Of a stretch of 64,000 nt of DNA, positions 23,909 to 33,900 are shown in pieces. The notes beneath the pieces were generated by a model that searched no databases, had not been told where the DNA came from, and saw only the letters and a list, made by a program, of their open reading frames with translations. A program made the translations under genes and the position numbers. The stretch comes from an uncultured Bacteroidia bacterium (lineage in GTDB: Bacteria > Bacteroidota > Bacteroidia > Bacteroidales > F082). Each line of letters starts with the position of its first letter. The stretch's first letter is position 1. The DNA lies in the NCBI GenBank assembly GCA_902799345.1, contig CADBZW010000003.1, forward strand, positions 62,001 through 126,000, written 5' to 3'.

Positions 23909-24952
23909 ATGAGAAAAGCGTTACTCTTCACATTTTTAGGTCTCTTCGCCTGCATGCAGGCCTTCTCGCAAGACAAGAAGCCGTTAATCACCCTCGACAA
24001 CTTCCAGTTGAGCACCCGTGCCGACTTCACCTTTGACTATAATTTTGGTCACGACACGGTGGCACCCAGCACCGACCATGGTTTTGCAGGGAAATACCTT
24101 GTGGTAGCCCTCGACGGCACCATAGGCAAGCGCTTCTCGTACCACCTGCGCCAGCGCATCAACGCACCCAACATCAGCTTTGCCAACACCTTCTTCCAAG
24201 GCACCGACTGGGCCTACCTCAACTGGTACTTCACCGACAACTTCTTCCTCTCGGCAGGTAAGCAGGTCGTCGCCATCGGAGGCTGGGAATACGACACCAA
24301 CCCCATCGACATATATTATGGCACCGAGTTTTGGAACACCGTGTGCTGCTATGCCGTGGGCGCCTCCATGAACTTCAAGGACAAATCGGGCAAGAACCAT
24401 GTGCTGGTCCAAATGTGCAACTCGCCCTTCATCAACCAGGCCATGCAAAGCATCTATGCCTACAACGTTATGTGGTACGGTAACTTCGGCGTCTTTAAGA
24501 CCGCTTACTCGGTCAACATGATCGAATACGAGAAAGGCCAGTTCATCAACTACATCGCCTTAGGCAACAAGCTGCAGTTCAAAGGCGTGGAGATGTACCT
24601 CGACATCACCAACCGCGCTTCTTTCAAGCAAGAGCACTTCTTCGGGCAAGACATCACCGCCATCTTTGGCATCGGCGTCGACATCGGGAAGAAATGGATC
24701 GTCTTCGCCAAGGCCGGCTACGACTTCAACAATGCCCAGCTACCCAATGCCACCAACCCTTACGACACATACATCGAGCCCGGCAAGAAAGTCGACTTCG
24801 AGAGCCTCGGCTTTGAATACTATCCCCTGCGCGACCGCAGCCTGCGTCTGCACCTCTGCGGCTCACATACCAGCGTGGATGGCATCAGCAAGTTCCAAGG
24901 CAACCTCGGTCTCACCTGGAAGGTCGACATGCTTCGCCTGATAAAAAAATAA
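23909..24952 (+). CDS. Outer-membrane porin, phosphate-selective OprO/OprP type
   Basis: 347 residues. Signal peptide MRKALLFTFLGLFACMQAFS-Q. The mature part alternates hydrophobic and polar residues as in a beta barrel and carries OprP-like features: AGKYLVVALDGTIGKRFSYHLRQRIN, WAYLNWYFTDNFFLSAGKQVVAIGGWEYDTN and a terminal barrel strand ending GNLGLTWKVDMLRLIKK. It would allow passive uptake of anions or small solutes; selectivity is uncertain. Six bases before the next gene (Gate-domain protein), so they form an operon. Confidence 0.85.
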   Translation: MRKALLFTFLGLFACMQAFSQDKKPLITLDNFQLSTRADFTFDYNFGHDTVAPSTDHGFAGKYLVVALDGTIGKRFSYHLRQRINAPNISFANTFFQGTDWAYLNWYFTDNFFLSAGKQVVAIGGWEYDTNPIDIYYGTEFWNTVCCYAVGASMNFKDKSGKNHVLVQMCNSPFINQAMQSIYAYNVMWYGNFGVFKTAYSVNMIEYEKGQFINYIALGNKLQFKGVEMYLDITNRASFKQEHFFGQDITAIFGIGVDIGKKWIVFAKAGYDFNNAQLPNATNPYDTYIEPGKKVDFESLGFEYYPLRDRSLRLHLCGSHTSVDGISKFQGNLGLTWKVDMLRLIKK

Positions 24953-24958
24953 CCTACC

Positions 24959-26200
24959 ATGGCTAAGACAAAATACAACACCATCAAACGAACCACCACC
25001 TTCTATCACGACAGGGTGGAAAAAGTCTTCAAGAAAATCGAAGGCGCTTTGGAGAAACCGCTCAAGTTCACCACGAAACGAAGCGTGGAAGCCATCATTT
25101 TCCTCATCATCTTCTTCACCTTTTTTGGTCTACTCGCCTACAAGATGACCTTGCCCAAGATGCTGAACACCTTCATGCAGACGGCCTACCACCTGCTGCT
25201 TGAGACCGTGTTCTACATCATGGCCATCTGCGTACTCATGGGCGCCATCAGCAAGCTGCTCACCGAGTTTGGCGTGGTACGTCTGTTGGAAAACTTGCTG
25301 CGCCCACTAATGAAGCCTCTCTACAACCTTCCCGGCGTTGCAGCCTTGGGCGCCATCATGACCTTCCTCAGCGACAACCCAGCCATCATCACGCTGGCAC
25401 ATGACAAGAACTTCAACCGTTACTTCAAGAAGTACCAACTCGTCTCACTCACCAACTTCGGCACAGCCTTTGGCATGGGCTTGGTGGTCGTGGCTTTCAT
25501 GACGGGCTTGGGATTCGGTAAGGGAGCCTTGGTTGGTGTTGCCGGTGCCGTCATTGGCAGTATCGTTTCCACAAGGCTGATGCAACGTTCCACCTTGAAG
25601 ACCTATCCTGAGCTGGACGCGCCTGTCGACGAGGAGTTTGGCGGCGACGAGCAACAGATTTCCTTCAAGAGCGAAGGCGGCGTGTTCATGCGTTTTCTCA
25701 ACTCGTTGCTCGACGGAGGCAAAGACGGCGTAAGCATCGGCTTCGCCATCATCCCTGGCGTGCTTTGCATCTCCACCATCGTGATGATGCTCACCTTCGG
25801 GCCTTCGGGCGAAGGCGGCGAATACATGGGCGTGGCATACGAGGGCGTGCCCGTCATCAGTTGGGCGGCCAACAAGGTCAACTTCATCTTCGACTGGCTC
25901 TTCGGCTTCAAGGACGGTGCCTTGATTTCGTTCCCGATGACCGCCCTTGGCGCCGTGGGTGCCGCCATCGGTCTGGTGCCTCGTTTTATCACCGAAGGCA
26001 TCATCGACAACAACGCCATCGCCGTGTTCACCGCTATCGGCATGTGCTGGAGCGGTTTCCTCAGCACCCATGCCGCCATGCTCGACAGCCTTGGCTACCG
26101 CAAGCTCATCGGCAAGGCCATCGGGGCGCACACCATCGGCGGCCTCTGCGCCGGTATCGCAGCACACTGGTTATACGTTCTGCTGGCGATGATATTCTAA
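24959..26200 (+). CDS. Nucleoside-recognition (Gate) domain membrane protein
   Basis: 413 residues, about nine membrane segments. Two Gate-type halves are visible (YIMAICVLMGAISKLLTEFG ... PGVAALGAIMTFLSDNPAII and GVSIGFAIIPGVLCISTIVMML ... ITEGIIDNNAIAVFTAIG with CWSGFLSTHAAMLDSLGY). These domains occur in spore-maturation, FeoB and nucleoside transporters; a transport role is likely but the substrate is unknown. The central cytoplasmic loop (STLKTYPELDAPVDEEFGGD) is acidic. Cotranscribed with the porin, which could feed it a substrate (inference). Confidence 0.85.
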   Translation: MAKTKYNTIKRTTTFYHDRVEKVFKKIEGALEKPLKFTTKRSVEAIIFLIIFFTFFGLLAYKMTLPKMLNTFMQTAYHLLLETVFYIMAICVLMGAISKLLTEFGVVRLLENLLRPLMKPLYNLPGVAALGAIMTFLSDNPAIITLAHDKNFNRYFKKYQLVSLTNFGTAFGMGLVVVAFMTGLGFGKGALVGVAGAVIGSIVSTRLMQRSTLKTYPELDAPVDEEFGGDEQQISFKSEGGVFMRFLNSLLDGGKDGVSIGFAIIPGVLCISTIVMMLTFGPSGEGGEYMGVAYEGVPVISWAANKVNFIFDWLFGFKDGALISFPMTALGAVGAAIGLVPRFITEGIIDNNAIAVFTAIGMCWSGFLSTHAAMLDSLGYRKLIGKAIGAHTIGGLCAGIAAHWLYVLLAMIF

Positions 26201-26211
26201 AAGCAAAAGCA

Positions 26212-26252
26212 CAAAAAAAATGAGGCCGAGAAATCTCAGCCTCATTTTTTTG
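26212..26252. terminator. Bidirectional terminator between convergent genes
   Basis: TGAGGC-c-GAG-aaat-CTC-a-GCCTCA flanked by A8 on the left and T7 on the right, so a U-run follows the hairpin on both strands. Confidence 0.93.
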
Positions 26253-26265
26253 TTCACTATCAGCA

Positions 26266-27462
26266 TCAACTCTTCTTCTTACCCATCATGTAGGTGAGGT
26301 TGAAGCGCAAGGTGTTTTCCAAGGGGTTGCTGCCGTAAACATGTCCCACAGGAATCAAGTAGGAGACATCGAGGCCAAACACATTGTACTTCAATGCGGC
26401 GCCTACGGTAACATATCTACGGCCACCCTTCAAATTAGGCTCGTTGAAGAAGCCCGCACGCACGGCAAAGATGTTGTTGTACCAATACTCGATACCGAGA
26501 CCGACATTGATCTCGCAAATTTCTTCGTAGAACTTTCCAATAGGTTTATAAGGTGCAGTTTCACCTTGATAGGCCTCATTATACGAATAGCCAGGAGCGT
26601 CATAGAAGGATTGGATGATACCCGTCACGACGGCCACGTCGTTATCCATACCATATAGAATCGAGTCTGTTCCAGGGTATCTAATAGGCGGTGTAGGCAC
26701 CAAAAGCTTGGTGAGGTCGAACGTGAAGCCCAAAGTGTTGTACTCGTCCAATTCAAAGTTCATTCCTGCTCCAACACGCAGCGTCGTCGGGATGAAATCG
26801 CGGCGGACAGAACCCGTATTATAGTTGACCTTACTACCAATGTTGGTGATAGACACGCCCCACATGACATCGGCATCCACAGTCTTGAGTTCTACCGGAC
26901 GCTTATAGTACAAACCGATGTCGGCAGCCACAGAAATACCCGCACGAGCGTTGTCGGCCTGGTTTTGGATCAGGTTGGAATAGATGAAACGACCTGCCAC
27001 GGCACCAGAGAGATAGTCGCCCAACATACGAGAATAGGTGGCGTCGATGGCCCATTCATTCGGGTTATACACACCCAACTCCTGGTTGTTTTGGTCTCTA
27101 AAATCCACTTTACCGGCACTGAAATAGCGTAAAGACATGGCCACTGCAGAGCGGTCGTTGATCTTATAGGCGGCGGTGAGATAGGCCAGGTTCATGTCGG
27201 GAACGAGGTTTCTCAACCACGGGCTGTAGCCCAAACCGACCGCCAGTCTATTTTCCAAAAACACATATTTGGCGGGGTTGTAGTGCATGGAATACACATC
27301 GGGCGTCGTGGCAACGCCACAATCTCCCATAGAGCCTCCCCTAGAGTCAGGGTTGATGGAGACGAACGGGACCGCCGTAGTAATCACGTTGGGGGAATTC
27401 TGTGCATACGATGTAGCCGCAACCAACATCAGCGCGGCAAAAAGAAGCTTCTTGATTTTCAT
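26266..27462 (-). CDS. porV: T9SS outer-membrane shuttle protein PorV (LptO)
   Basis: 398 residues from ATG 27462 (signal peptide MKIKKLLFAALMLVAATSYA-Q). FadL-like barrel family; PorV binds T9SS C-terminal domains and hands cargo to PorU (established in Porphyromonas and Flavobacterium). Diagnostic parts: VPFVSINPDSRGGSMGDCGV near the N-terminus, SMHYNPAKY, and the closing strand NPLENTLRFNLTYMMGKKKS. It follows two porU-like genes on the same strand but has its own -7 element, matching the porU-porV neighbourhood seen across the phylum. Confidence 0.95.
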   Translation of the reverse strand: MKIKKLLFAALMLVAATSYAQNSPNVITTAVPFVSINPDSRGGSMGDCGVATTPDVYSMHYNPAKYVFLENRLAVGLGYSPWLRNLVPDMNLAYLTAAYKINDRSAVAMSLRYFSAGKVDFRDQNNQELGVYNPNEWAIDATYSRMLGDYLSGAVAGRFIYSNLIQNQADNARAGISVAADIGLYYKRPVELKTVDADVMWGVSITNIGSKVNYNTGSVRRDFIPTTLRVGAGMNFELDEYNTLGFTFDLTKLLVPTPPIRYPGTDSILYGMDNDVAVVTGIIQSFYDAPGYSYNEAYQGETAPYKPIGKFYEEICEINVGLGIEYWYNNIFAVRAGFFNEPNLKGGRRYVTVGAALKYNVFGLDVSYLIPVGHVYGSNPLENTLRFNLTYMMGKKKS

Positions 27463-27486
27463 ATCCAGTTCTTGTGTTAGAAATTG

Positions 27487-27494
27487 CAAAAATA
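27487..27494 (-). promoter_or_regulatory. -7 element TATTTTTG of porV
   Basis: Consensus match 25 bases before ATG 27462; it places the start site after the alternative TTG-type starts. Confidence 0.75.
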
Positions 27495-27542
27495 ACGATA
27501 ATTGAAATAGCTTATTGTATAGGCTTAAAAATTTATTTTTTG

Positions 27543-27571
27543 CGGCGCTTCGACAGGCTCAGCGACCGCCA
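27543..27571. repeat. CTTCGACAGGCTCAGCGACCG repeat, intergenic copy
   Basis: Between porU2 and porV at 27548-27568. It differs at only a few positions from CTTCGACAAGCTCAGGAACC at 62712 inside wecB. This type of motif is a known dispersed repeat in many bacterial genomes (recall). Confidence 0.75.
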
Positions 27572-27576
27572 TCCAT

Positions 27577-30500
27577 TCAGCGCGAGATGACCAGGCGTTG
27601 GCAGACGGTACGGAAGAAGCCATTCCCATCAGTCAGCGTGAGTCGATAGATATATATACCTGATAACAAAGGACTTCCGCCGGAATTACAGCCATTCCAA
27701 ACGATGGGTTCGATGACGCCATTGGTGGAGCTTACTCTCTTCTGCAGCTCTTGCACCTTACGTCCCATGATGTCGAAAATCTCGATGTTCACGTCGAAAT
27801 CACCATCCTCGCCAACATGGGTCAAGGTGATGCGTGTTTCATCGGCGAAGGGATTGGGATAGTTATACACCTGCGAGAGGAACAAGTCGTCGTCGACGAC
27901 AAACCACAGCATGGCTTCGGAGGCGTTGTTTTGCGTGTCCCAGGCCTTGAGTTTGAACTCGTATGTGCCGGGTTCGAGGTCAGCAACGGGGATGGTGATG
28001 CGGCCACGTCGGAAGTCGTTGAGTGCAGGCTCGAAGCGGTCGTTCAAGACGAGGCTGTTGTATGCCTGTAGGTTGCTGCTCATGACGATGTCGCGGCCCA
28101 GGCTGTAGTCGTAGTGATAGATGCCTTGTGCGTCATAGAGGTCAGCATACAGCATGCCGCCTTGGCGGTCAACGTGCTCACCGTTCCCGAAGTCGGGCGT
28201 GTTCCAATAGAAATCGATGTTAGGCCCTTGGTTGTCGGCCACGGCAGCCGGGTCGGTTCCGCCCAAGTTCAGCAGGTCGTATTTGCCCATGGCATCGACG
28301 TTTCTAATAGAGTCGTAGGCATAGAAGCTGAAGCGTGGCCTACCGACTTCCATCTTGATGTCCTTCGGTACCTGGAATGCGGCATTAAATCTACCGTTTT
28401 TCACCTCTACCCTTCCGTGATACAGCACATCCTTATGATAGTAGACATCGGTGGTATTGGTGGAATACTTCACTCTCATCTTGGTCTTCTTGTCGAAGAA
28501 CTTCAGCCACAACTCACCGTTGAAATGGATGTCGGGTTCTCCGCTTGGCGTCAAGACCTCGCCCTCCAAGGACACCATGCTCATGGAATGGAGCTCCACC
28601 GTGCCGTCCTCAGCATCTACTCCGTTGATCCTTGACACGCTGATGTGGTTGGTGGGAAGAGCAAAACGCAGGGCAGGGTCGCCCAAGAACAAAAACGAGA
28701 TGTTCTTGCTTTCCATAGGTGTGACTACCGTGTAGTTTCCCGGATCGATTTTGGCCATTCTCACTATGTCGCCAAAGCGCATCGGGAGGCCGTCTCTTTC
28801 CCTTTGGTAGAGCACACGCACCAATGCCTTGCCTAACTTCTCATTATTATAGCCTTGCGTCGGACGGCAAGCCGTAAGCAGGGCCACCGTGCCGCCTTCG
28901 GGATTGAGGAACAACTGCTCACCTGCCGATACCAGCAATGGATTGTCATATTTGGTGAACTCACAAGTCGCCGTAAAGACAAATGGCACCTTGTCGTAGT
29001 TTCTCAGCGCGTTGATGTCGGAAACGGTGAAGACATTTTCGCCCGTCAGGCCCTTCACGCCGCCATGACCCGTGTAGAGTATCGCCAAGGCACCATCGGC
29101 GAAGGTCCGCATCACATCATCGTGCGCGCCAGGGTTCTCCACACCCGAGCTGGTGTTGACCACAGGATAAGCACCGCAATACACCTTCTCCGTCGTCAAT
29201 CCGGGGCACAGTGTATCCGTCATCCTGAAATACTCCTCGCTGTTCTTGATATAAGACCACTGTTCGTCATCGGCAAACAACAGAAGATTGGTCTTCCAGT
29301 CGCCATGGACGGTTGCGAGGTCGTTATAATGCTTGATTTTACCCAATATTGTCTCGGCTTCTTCCACTGTCGACACAGAGATTCTACCGATGCCCAAATC
29401 CACCATGCCTTCGCTGTTGGTGCCTTCGTTGTCGTCCATCAGACCGAAGTAGTCGTCGGTGCAAAAGCTCAGTTCATATTCAGGTTTGTCCAAGGTCTCA
29501 TAGCAAGGCACGAAGTTATGTCCTACGCCTTTGATGTTTCGGAAATCGAACGAGGCCCTGCCAAACAAGGTAAGATATTTGAGGTTACCCCCACTACGAA
29601 GATACACCATACGCACGAAGTCTCGGATGCCAGTGGGGTCGGGCACGCCCGTCGAGAACTCATTGTAAATCTCGTTGACGTCAACGACGACACTATGCAA
29701 TCCGTCCAACGCGGCATGATAATCGGCCAAAGCCTGAGCCTGCTCCCTGAAGACCGAAGAGGTCAGTATCAGCATGTCAGCCTCAGCAATGGCATGGACA
29801 TTCTGGTTGGCGATACGTTGCCAATGCTCCACTTCGAGGGCTGCCGACGGATGGAATAGCATATAGCGTTTCTCCACGATTTCGTCGATGGCAAACATCA
29901 TGTTGCTGCCTGTCACGACCACTTCCTGTCTTATTGGGTTCATGGGTTCTGTTACATCCCACAATATGTAGTCGGCACTGGAGTTTTGAATCCAGATGGT
30001 ACTCGCTCCATATCCAAACTGGCTCATCATCAACCTGAACGGAAACAAATGGCCCACGCGCTTCAACTGGCGCCAGCCATAAAGTTCCACATAATCAAGG
30101 AACAGCATTGCCGAGGTGTTGTTGCGGATGCTCAAGTTGAACGTCAAGTTATCAGACTCGACCGCCACCTGCGTGTCGATGACAGAGGCTTTAGCATAGT
30201 TGTTTTCGCCCGGTTTCGCAATGGTAACGCCATTGGCGATGTGGGCATCATTAATCCATGCGTCATATTTCATGGCCTCGGTGTGACGGCCATAAACACG
30301 GGATTTCACTTTCACCGGTTCGGTCTTCACTAGATTGGGCATATAAAACTGCAACGACAGCAAGGAATCCTCCTTCGAGACCGTCTCTCCAAACCAGTTC
30401 TGGCCTATGTTATAGGGCGAGAACAGCTCCTCTTCGTGCCATACGCAGTCAAGGTATTCTGAGATCACCGTAGTGGTGCTTTCCACATCGAGCGTGGCCT

Positions 30501-30981
30501 TCTCTCCCACCCTTAAGCCATCCTGTCCGCTGTCGACACAAAGATAATAATAGGTGGTGTCGGTGTAATAGTTACGTTCGCGGATGTAAGTGTTCAAGTT
30601 GTTGGCCGCCTTCCAGCGCGTAGGTTCCTGGCCATAAAACAGCACCACATCTTGACGATCAAAGATTCCGTCCTCAGCACCTTCCACAACGATAGCCATC
30701 TCGGTCAAGTCGTCGGGACGGGCTTTTGAGTTCTTTTCTGGCAAGGCGCCCGAAGGGTTACCAAAAACCCTGATCTGATTGGGGTTCAATGCACCCATGT
30801 TGACGCCCATGGCCTGCAAGGTGGAATAGTCCAACTTGTAGATGCCTTCTTCAGTGACCGACAGGCGATACCAAGTGTGGTCGCTCAACACGGAATGATA
30901 GGTGTTGTCCTGGGCCGTGCCTGCCTTGAACGACAAGACAAGCGCTACAGCGAGGATGATTTTCGATATGCTATTTTTCAT
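27577..30981 (-). CDS. Second PorU-like C25 (gingipain-type) peptidase, T9SS sortase paralogue
   Basis: 1134 residues. Signal peptide (1-23), then directly the WYRLSVTEEGIYKLDYSTLQ block that begins the PorU core; the roughly 140-residue N-terminal extension of its neighbour is missing. The C25 catalytic pair is kept: His in ILYTGHGGVKGL (about residue 638) and Cys in FTATCEFTKYDN (about 670), with FLFLGDPALRF after it. The C-terminus has a FlgD/T9SS-like domain (NYPNPFADETRITL ... EIFDIMGRKVQ ... LSGIYIYRLTL). PorU removes cargo sorting domains and joins cargo to A-LPS. Starts 7 bases after porU; probably active, perhaps with different cargo (inference). Confidence 0.9.
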   Translation of the reverse strand: MKNSISKIILAVALVLSFKAGTAQDNTYHSVLSDHTWYRLSVTEEGIYKLDYSTLQAMGVNMGALNPNQIRVFGNPSGALPEKNSKARPDDLTEMAIVVEGAEDGIFDRQDVVLFYGQEPTRWKAANNLNTYIRERNYYTDTTYYYLCVDSGQDGLRVGEKATLDVESTTTVISEYLDCVWHEEELFSPYNIGQNWFGETVSKEDSLLSLQFYMPNLVKTEPVKVKSRVYGRHTEAMKYDAWINDAHIANGVTIAKPGENNYAKASVIDTQVAVESDNLTFNLSIRNNTSAMLFLDYVELYGWRQLKRVGHLFPFRLMMSQFGYGASTIWIQNSSADYILWDVTEPMNPIRQEVVVTGSNMMFAIDEIVEKRYMLFHPSAALEVEHWQRIANQNVHAIAEADMLILTSSVFREQAQALADYHAALDGLHSVVVDVNEIYNEFSTGVPDPTGIRDFVRMVYLRSGGNLKYLTLFGRASFDFRNIKGVGHNFVPCYETLDKPEYELSFCTDDYFGLMDDNEGTNSEGMVDLGIGRISVSTVEEAETILGKIKHYNDLATVHGDWKTNLLLFADDEQWSYIKNSEEYFRMTDTLCPGLTTEKVYCGAYPVVNTSSGVENPGAHDDVMRTFADGALAILYTGHGGVKGLTGENVFTVSDINALRNYDKVPFVFTATCEFTKYDNPLLVSAGEQLFLNPEGGTVALLTACRPTQGYNNEKLGKALVRVLYQRERDGLPMRFGDIVRMAKIDPGNYTVVTPMESKNISFLFLGDPALRFALPTNHISVSRINGVDAEDGTVELHSMSMVSLEGEVLTPSGEPDIHFNGELWLKFFDKKTKMRVKYSTNTTDVYYHKDVLYHGRVEVKNGRFNAAFQVPKDIKMEVGRPRFSFYAYDSIRNVDAMGKYDLLNLGGTDPAAVADNQGPNIDFYWNTPDFGNGEHVDRQGGMLYADLYDAQGIYHYDYSLGRDIVMSSNLQAYNSLVLNDRFEPALNDFRRGRITIPVADLEPGTYEFKLKAWDTQNNASEAMLWFVVDDDLFLSQVYNYPNPFADETRITLTHVGEDGDFDVNIEIFDIMGRKVQELQKRVSSTNGVIEPIVWNGCNSGGSPLLSGIYIYRLTLTDGNGFFRTVCQRLVISR

Positions 30982-30988
30982 ACTTCCT

Positions 30989-33900
30989 TCATTTACTTAA
31001 TACCAATTTCGACACCATCGTGGCCGTCTCACCTTGGTCGTTGGTGGCCACCACACGATACACATAGACACCATTGCGTAAGACTGAGCCTTGGGCGCTA
31101 CGACCATCCCATCTGATGGGGTCGACGCGCGTTGAAGAGCCTGAGACCACTTGTGAAAGCGTGGTCACCCAGCGTCCCATGATATCGAAGATGTAGATGT
31201 CGACTTTCATATTGTTGCCGCCCTGGTTGTGATCGAAGACGAAATGCGTCTCGTCGGTCACAGGGTTGGGGGCGTTAAACAAGTTCTCAATGAGTATGCC
31301 CGAGTTGTTGACCACGGTGAAGTCAATCGTCGCTGTACCCGAGTTATTGTAGATGTCCCATACTTTCAGCGTCAAGGTATAGTCGCCGTCAGGAAGGTCC
31401 TGCATCCTATAGGTGATGACGCCCTTGCCGGGTTCGTCGATTTGTGAGACGAAATACGAGTTAAGGCAATACGAGTTTCGTGTCGGCCCTGTCAAGGTGG
31501 CGATGATGTCGTGACCGATGCCAGCCCCGGTCGTGTTGATGCCACTTTCGTCTTCCACGTAAGCCAGCAGCAACGGGTTTTGTCCCGTCAGACCTCCGTT
31601 CACAAACAAGGTGTCATCGATAAAAAGTCGTACTTCGGGTGGTTCATGGTCTTCGAAGGCTTCATCATAAAAGCCTCCGATGATGAAGCTGTCGCAGTTG
31701 CCGTTGGCATCGATATCGTAATCCGTTGCGTAATAGTTGATTAATCCTCTTCCAAAACGATAGGAAATGTCGCGCGGCACGATGAAGTTCATCGTAAACC
31801 TGCCGTCCTTGACATCGGTCTTACCATTGAAAATCACGCTGTTGCGTAACTTAAAGTTAATAACACCAGTTGCTGTACCACGGGTAGAGAGGTCGGCTTC
31901 CTTGTCGTAAACAATCACGCTCACAACACCGTTGAAATTCGTCGCCACATTGCCAGCGAAGTCCTTGACCACGCCCTCGATGGAGACGGGCTGCAAAGCG
32001 CTGATGGTGTCAAGGTAGACGGGGTTGACCTGCCAAGTCGAGTCGTTGATTTGGATGGAATCCATGACATAACCAGGGTATTGTCCGTTGATGCTCAGCG
32101 TCTCCACTTTCCATTTCGGGTAGTTCAGACGCAGGGCTGGGTCGCCGAAGAAGACATAGCGTTTCTCCACCACGCTGCCATTGGTCTTGGCCATGCGGTA
32201 GACGTCGCCCAAACGATAGTGCTCGCCGCCATAGATGCGGAACAGGTTTTTGTAGACACCCTTGTTGAATTCCAGGTTATGGTTGCCATGCGTCACCCTC
32301 GAAGTGGTGAACATGGCGATCATGCCACCGTATTGGTTGAGGAAAGCATACTCGCCCAAGGAGGTACGCAAGTGGTCGTCGAAGCGGCTGAACTCACAGG
32401 TACCTGTAATCATCAGCGGATACATCGGGGCGTTACGCCACGAGTCGACGTCTTTCCTTTGCAGGATTTTCTCCTCCGCCAGCTGCACCTCGCCGCCATG
32501 ACCCGTATAGTTGAGCACCAGCGTGCCTTTCTCCATGCGGCTGTTGATGGCGGCATTCACTTCGGGGCAGACCTCGCCACCAGGTGCACTGACTTGCTCG
32601 TAGGCATCCAGATAAATCTTGTCGACCACCACGCCTTCGCCGCCCACGCTAGGCAGCATGGCAGCCATTTCCTCTGCTGAATTCACGAAGCCCGCTTCGT
32701 CGTCGGTGAAGAAAGTCACCGCGTTGCGCCAAGGCTGCATCGTGGTTTCGTCTTTCACGATGTAACGTTCGATCTTATCCACCATCTGTGTGGCTTGTTC
32801 CAAGGTCTGCACTGGGAATCGACCGATGCCAATGTCAGCCAATGAACTACCGATGGAGCCTTCTGCCTCGTCCATGAAGCCAAAATAATCGTCGGTGACA
32901 AAAGTCTCCGTCATGCAAAGCGAACTCACAGACTCGTACGTAGGCACAAAGTCAACCACGGCGGTGCGGTTCTTGTAATCGTATGAGCAGTCGCCGAGCA
33001 GCAGGAGGTACTTGATTTTGCGGCCGGGATTGCTGTCGAGATAAAGCATACGGCAGAAGTCACGGATGGCGGAAATGTCTTTGGCGCCACAGGAAAACTC
33101 GTTATAAATCATTTCCGGCGTGGTGATAAATACGTCCAAGTCGGGGTCGAGGCTGTTGTGAATGGCTTTCAAACGCTCGGCCTGGGTCATGAATCCGTCG
33201 TAGGTCACAATGACAAAGTCGACATCGCGGATGCCATGCAGGTTCTGGTTATCGACCTGACCAAACATCTTAGCCGTGCAATAAGAGCTGCCATTGAAGG
33301 CAACAAATTCGTTGTCAACATCTCCATTCACCTTAAAACTGAATGTGTTACCACTCAGCTGTCCTTTCATGACAGAAGGAGCGACAGGGTCAGTGACGTT
33401 CCACACTTGCACCTGCTGCGAGGCGTTGGACAATTGGTATTGGTACACCTTGTTATTAATAGAGGCTTCAGGATTGCGGAACATCATCTGGCTGCCCGTG
33501 AACTTGAGGTTGCGCCAAGCGTTGACCGTGATATAATCCACATAGCCTTCGGATGTGCCTGCGCCATAGGCATTGTGTTTGAGCGTGACACGCAACGTCT
33601 CCGACGTTGGATTTGCCGACACCCAGCCGCCCACGTCGTAGCCATAGTAATAATCCGAGGTATAGACCGGAATGCTATAAGTCGCTTTCTTGACATTGTC
33701 GAGCAAGACGTCGAAGGAAGCATTTTGTATGTTTCTGCCAGCCAAAGCCGTGTTAACCTTGCAGGGTTTCGTCGTCACCACATTGGGGAAATTGAAATCA
33801 AAATTCTTCGACGAGGTCGAGTCCATCTTGTCGCCATAATAGGTACGTCCCACGTGGAACAAGCTGAATTCATCCAACTCATGCACCTGATGGTCAATGA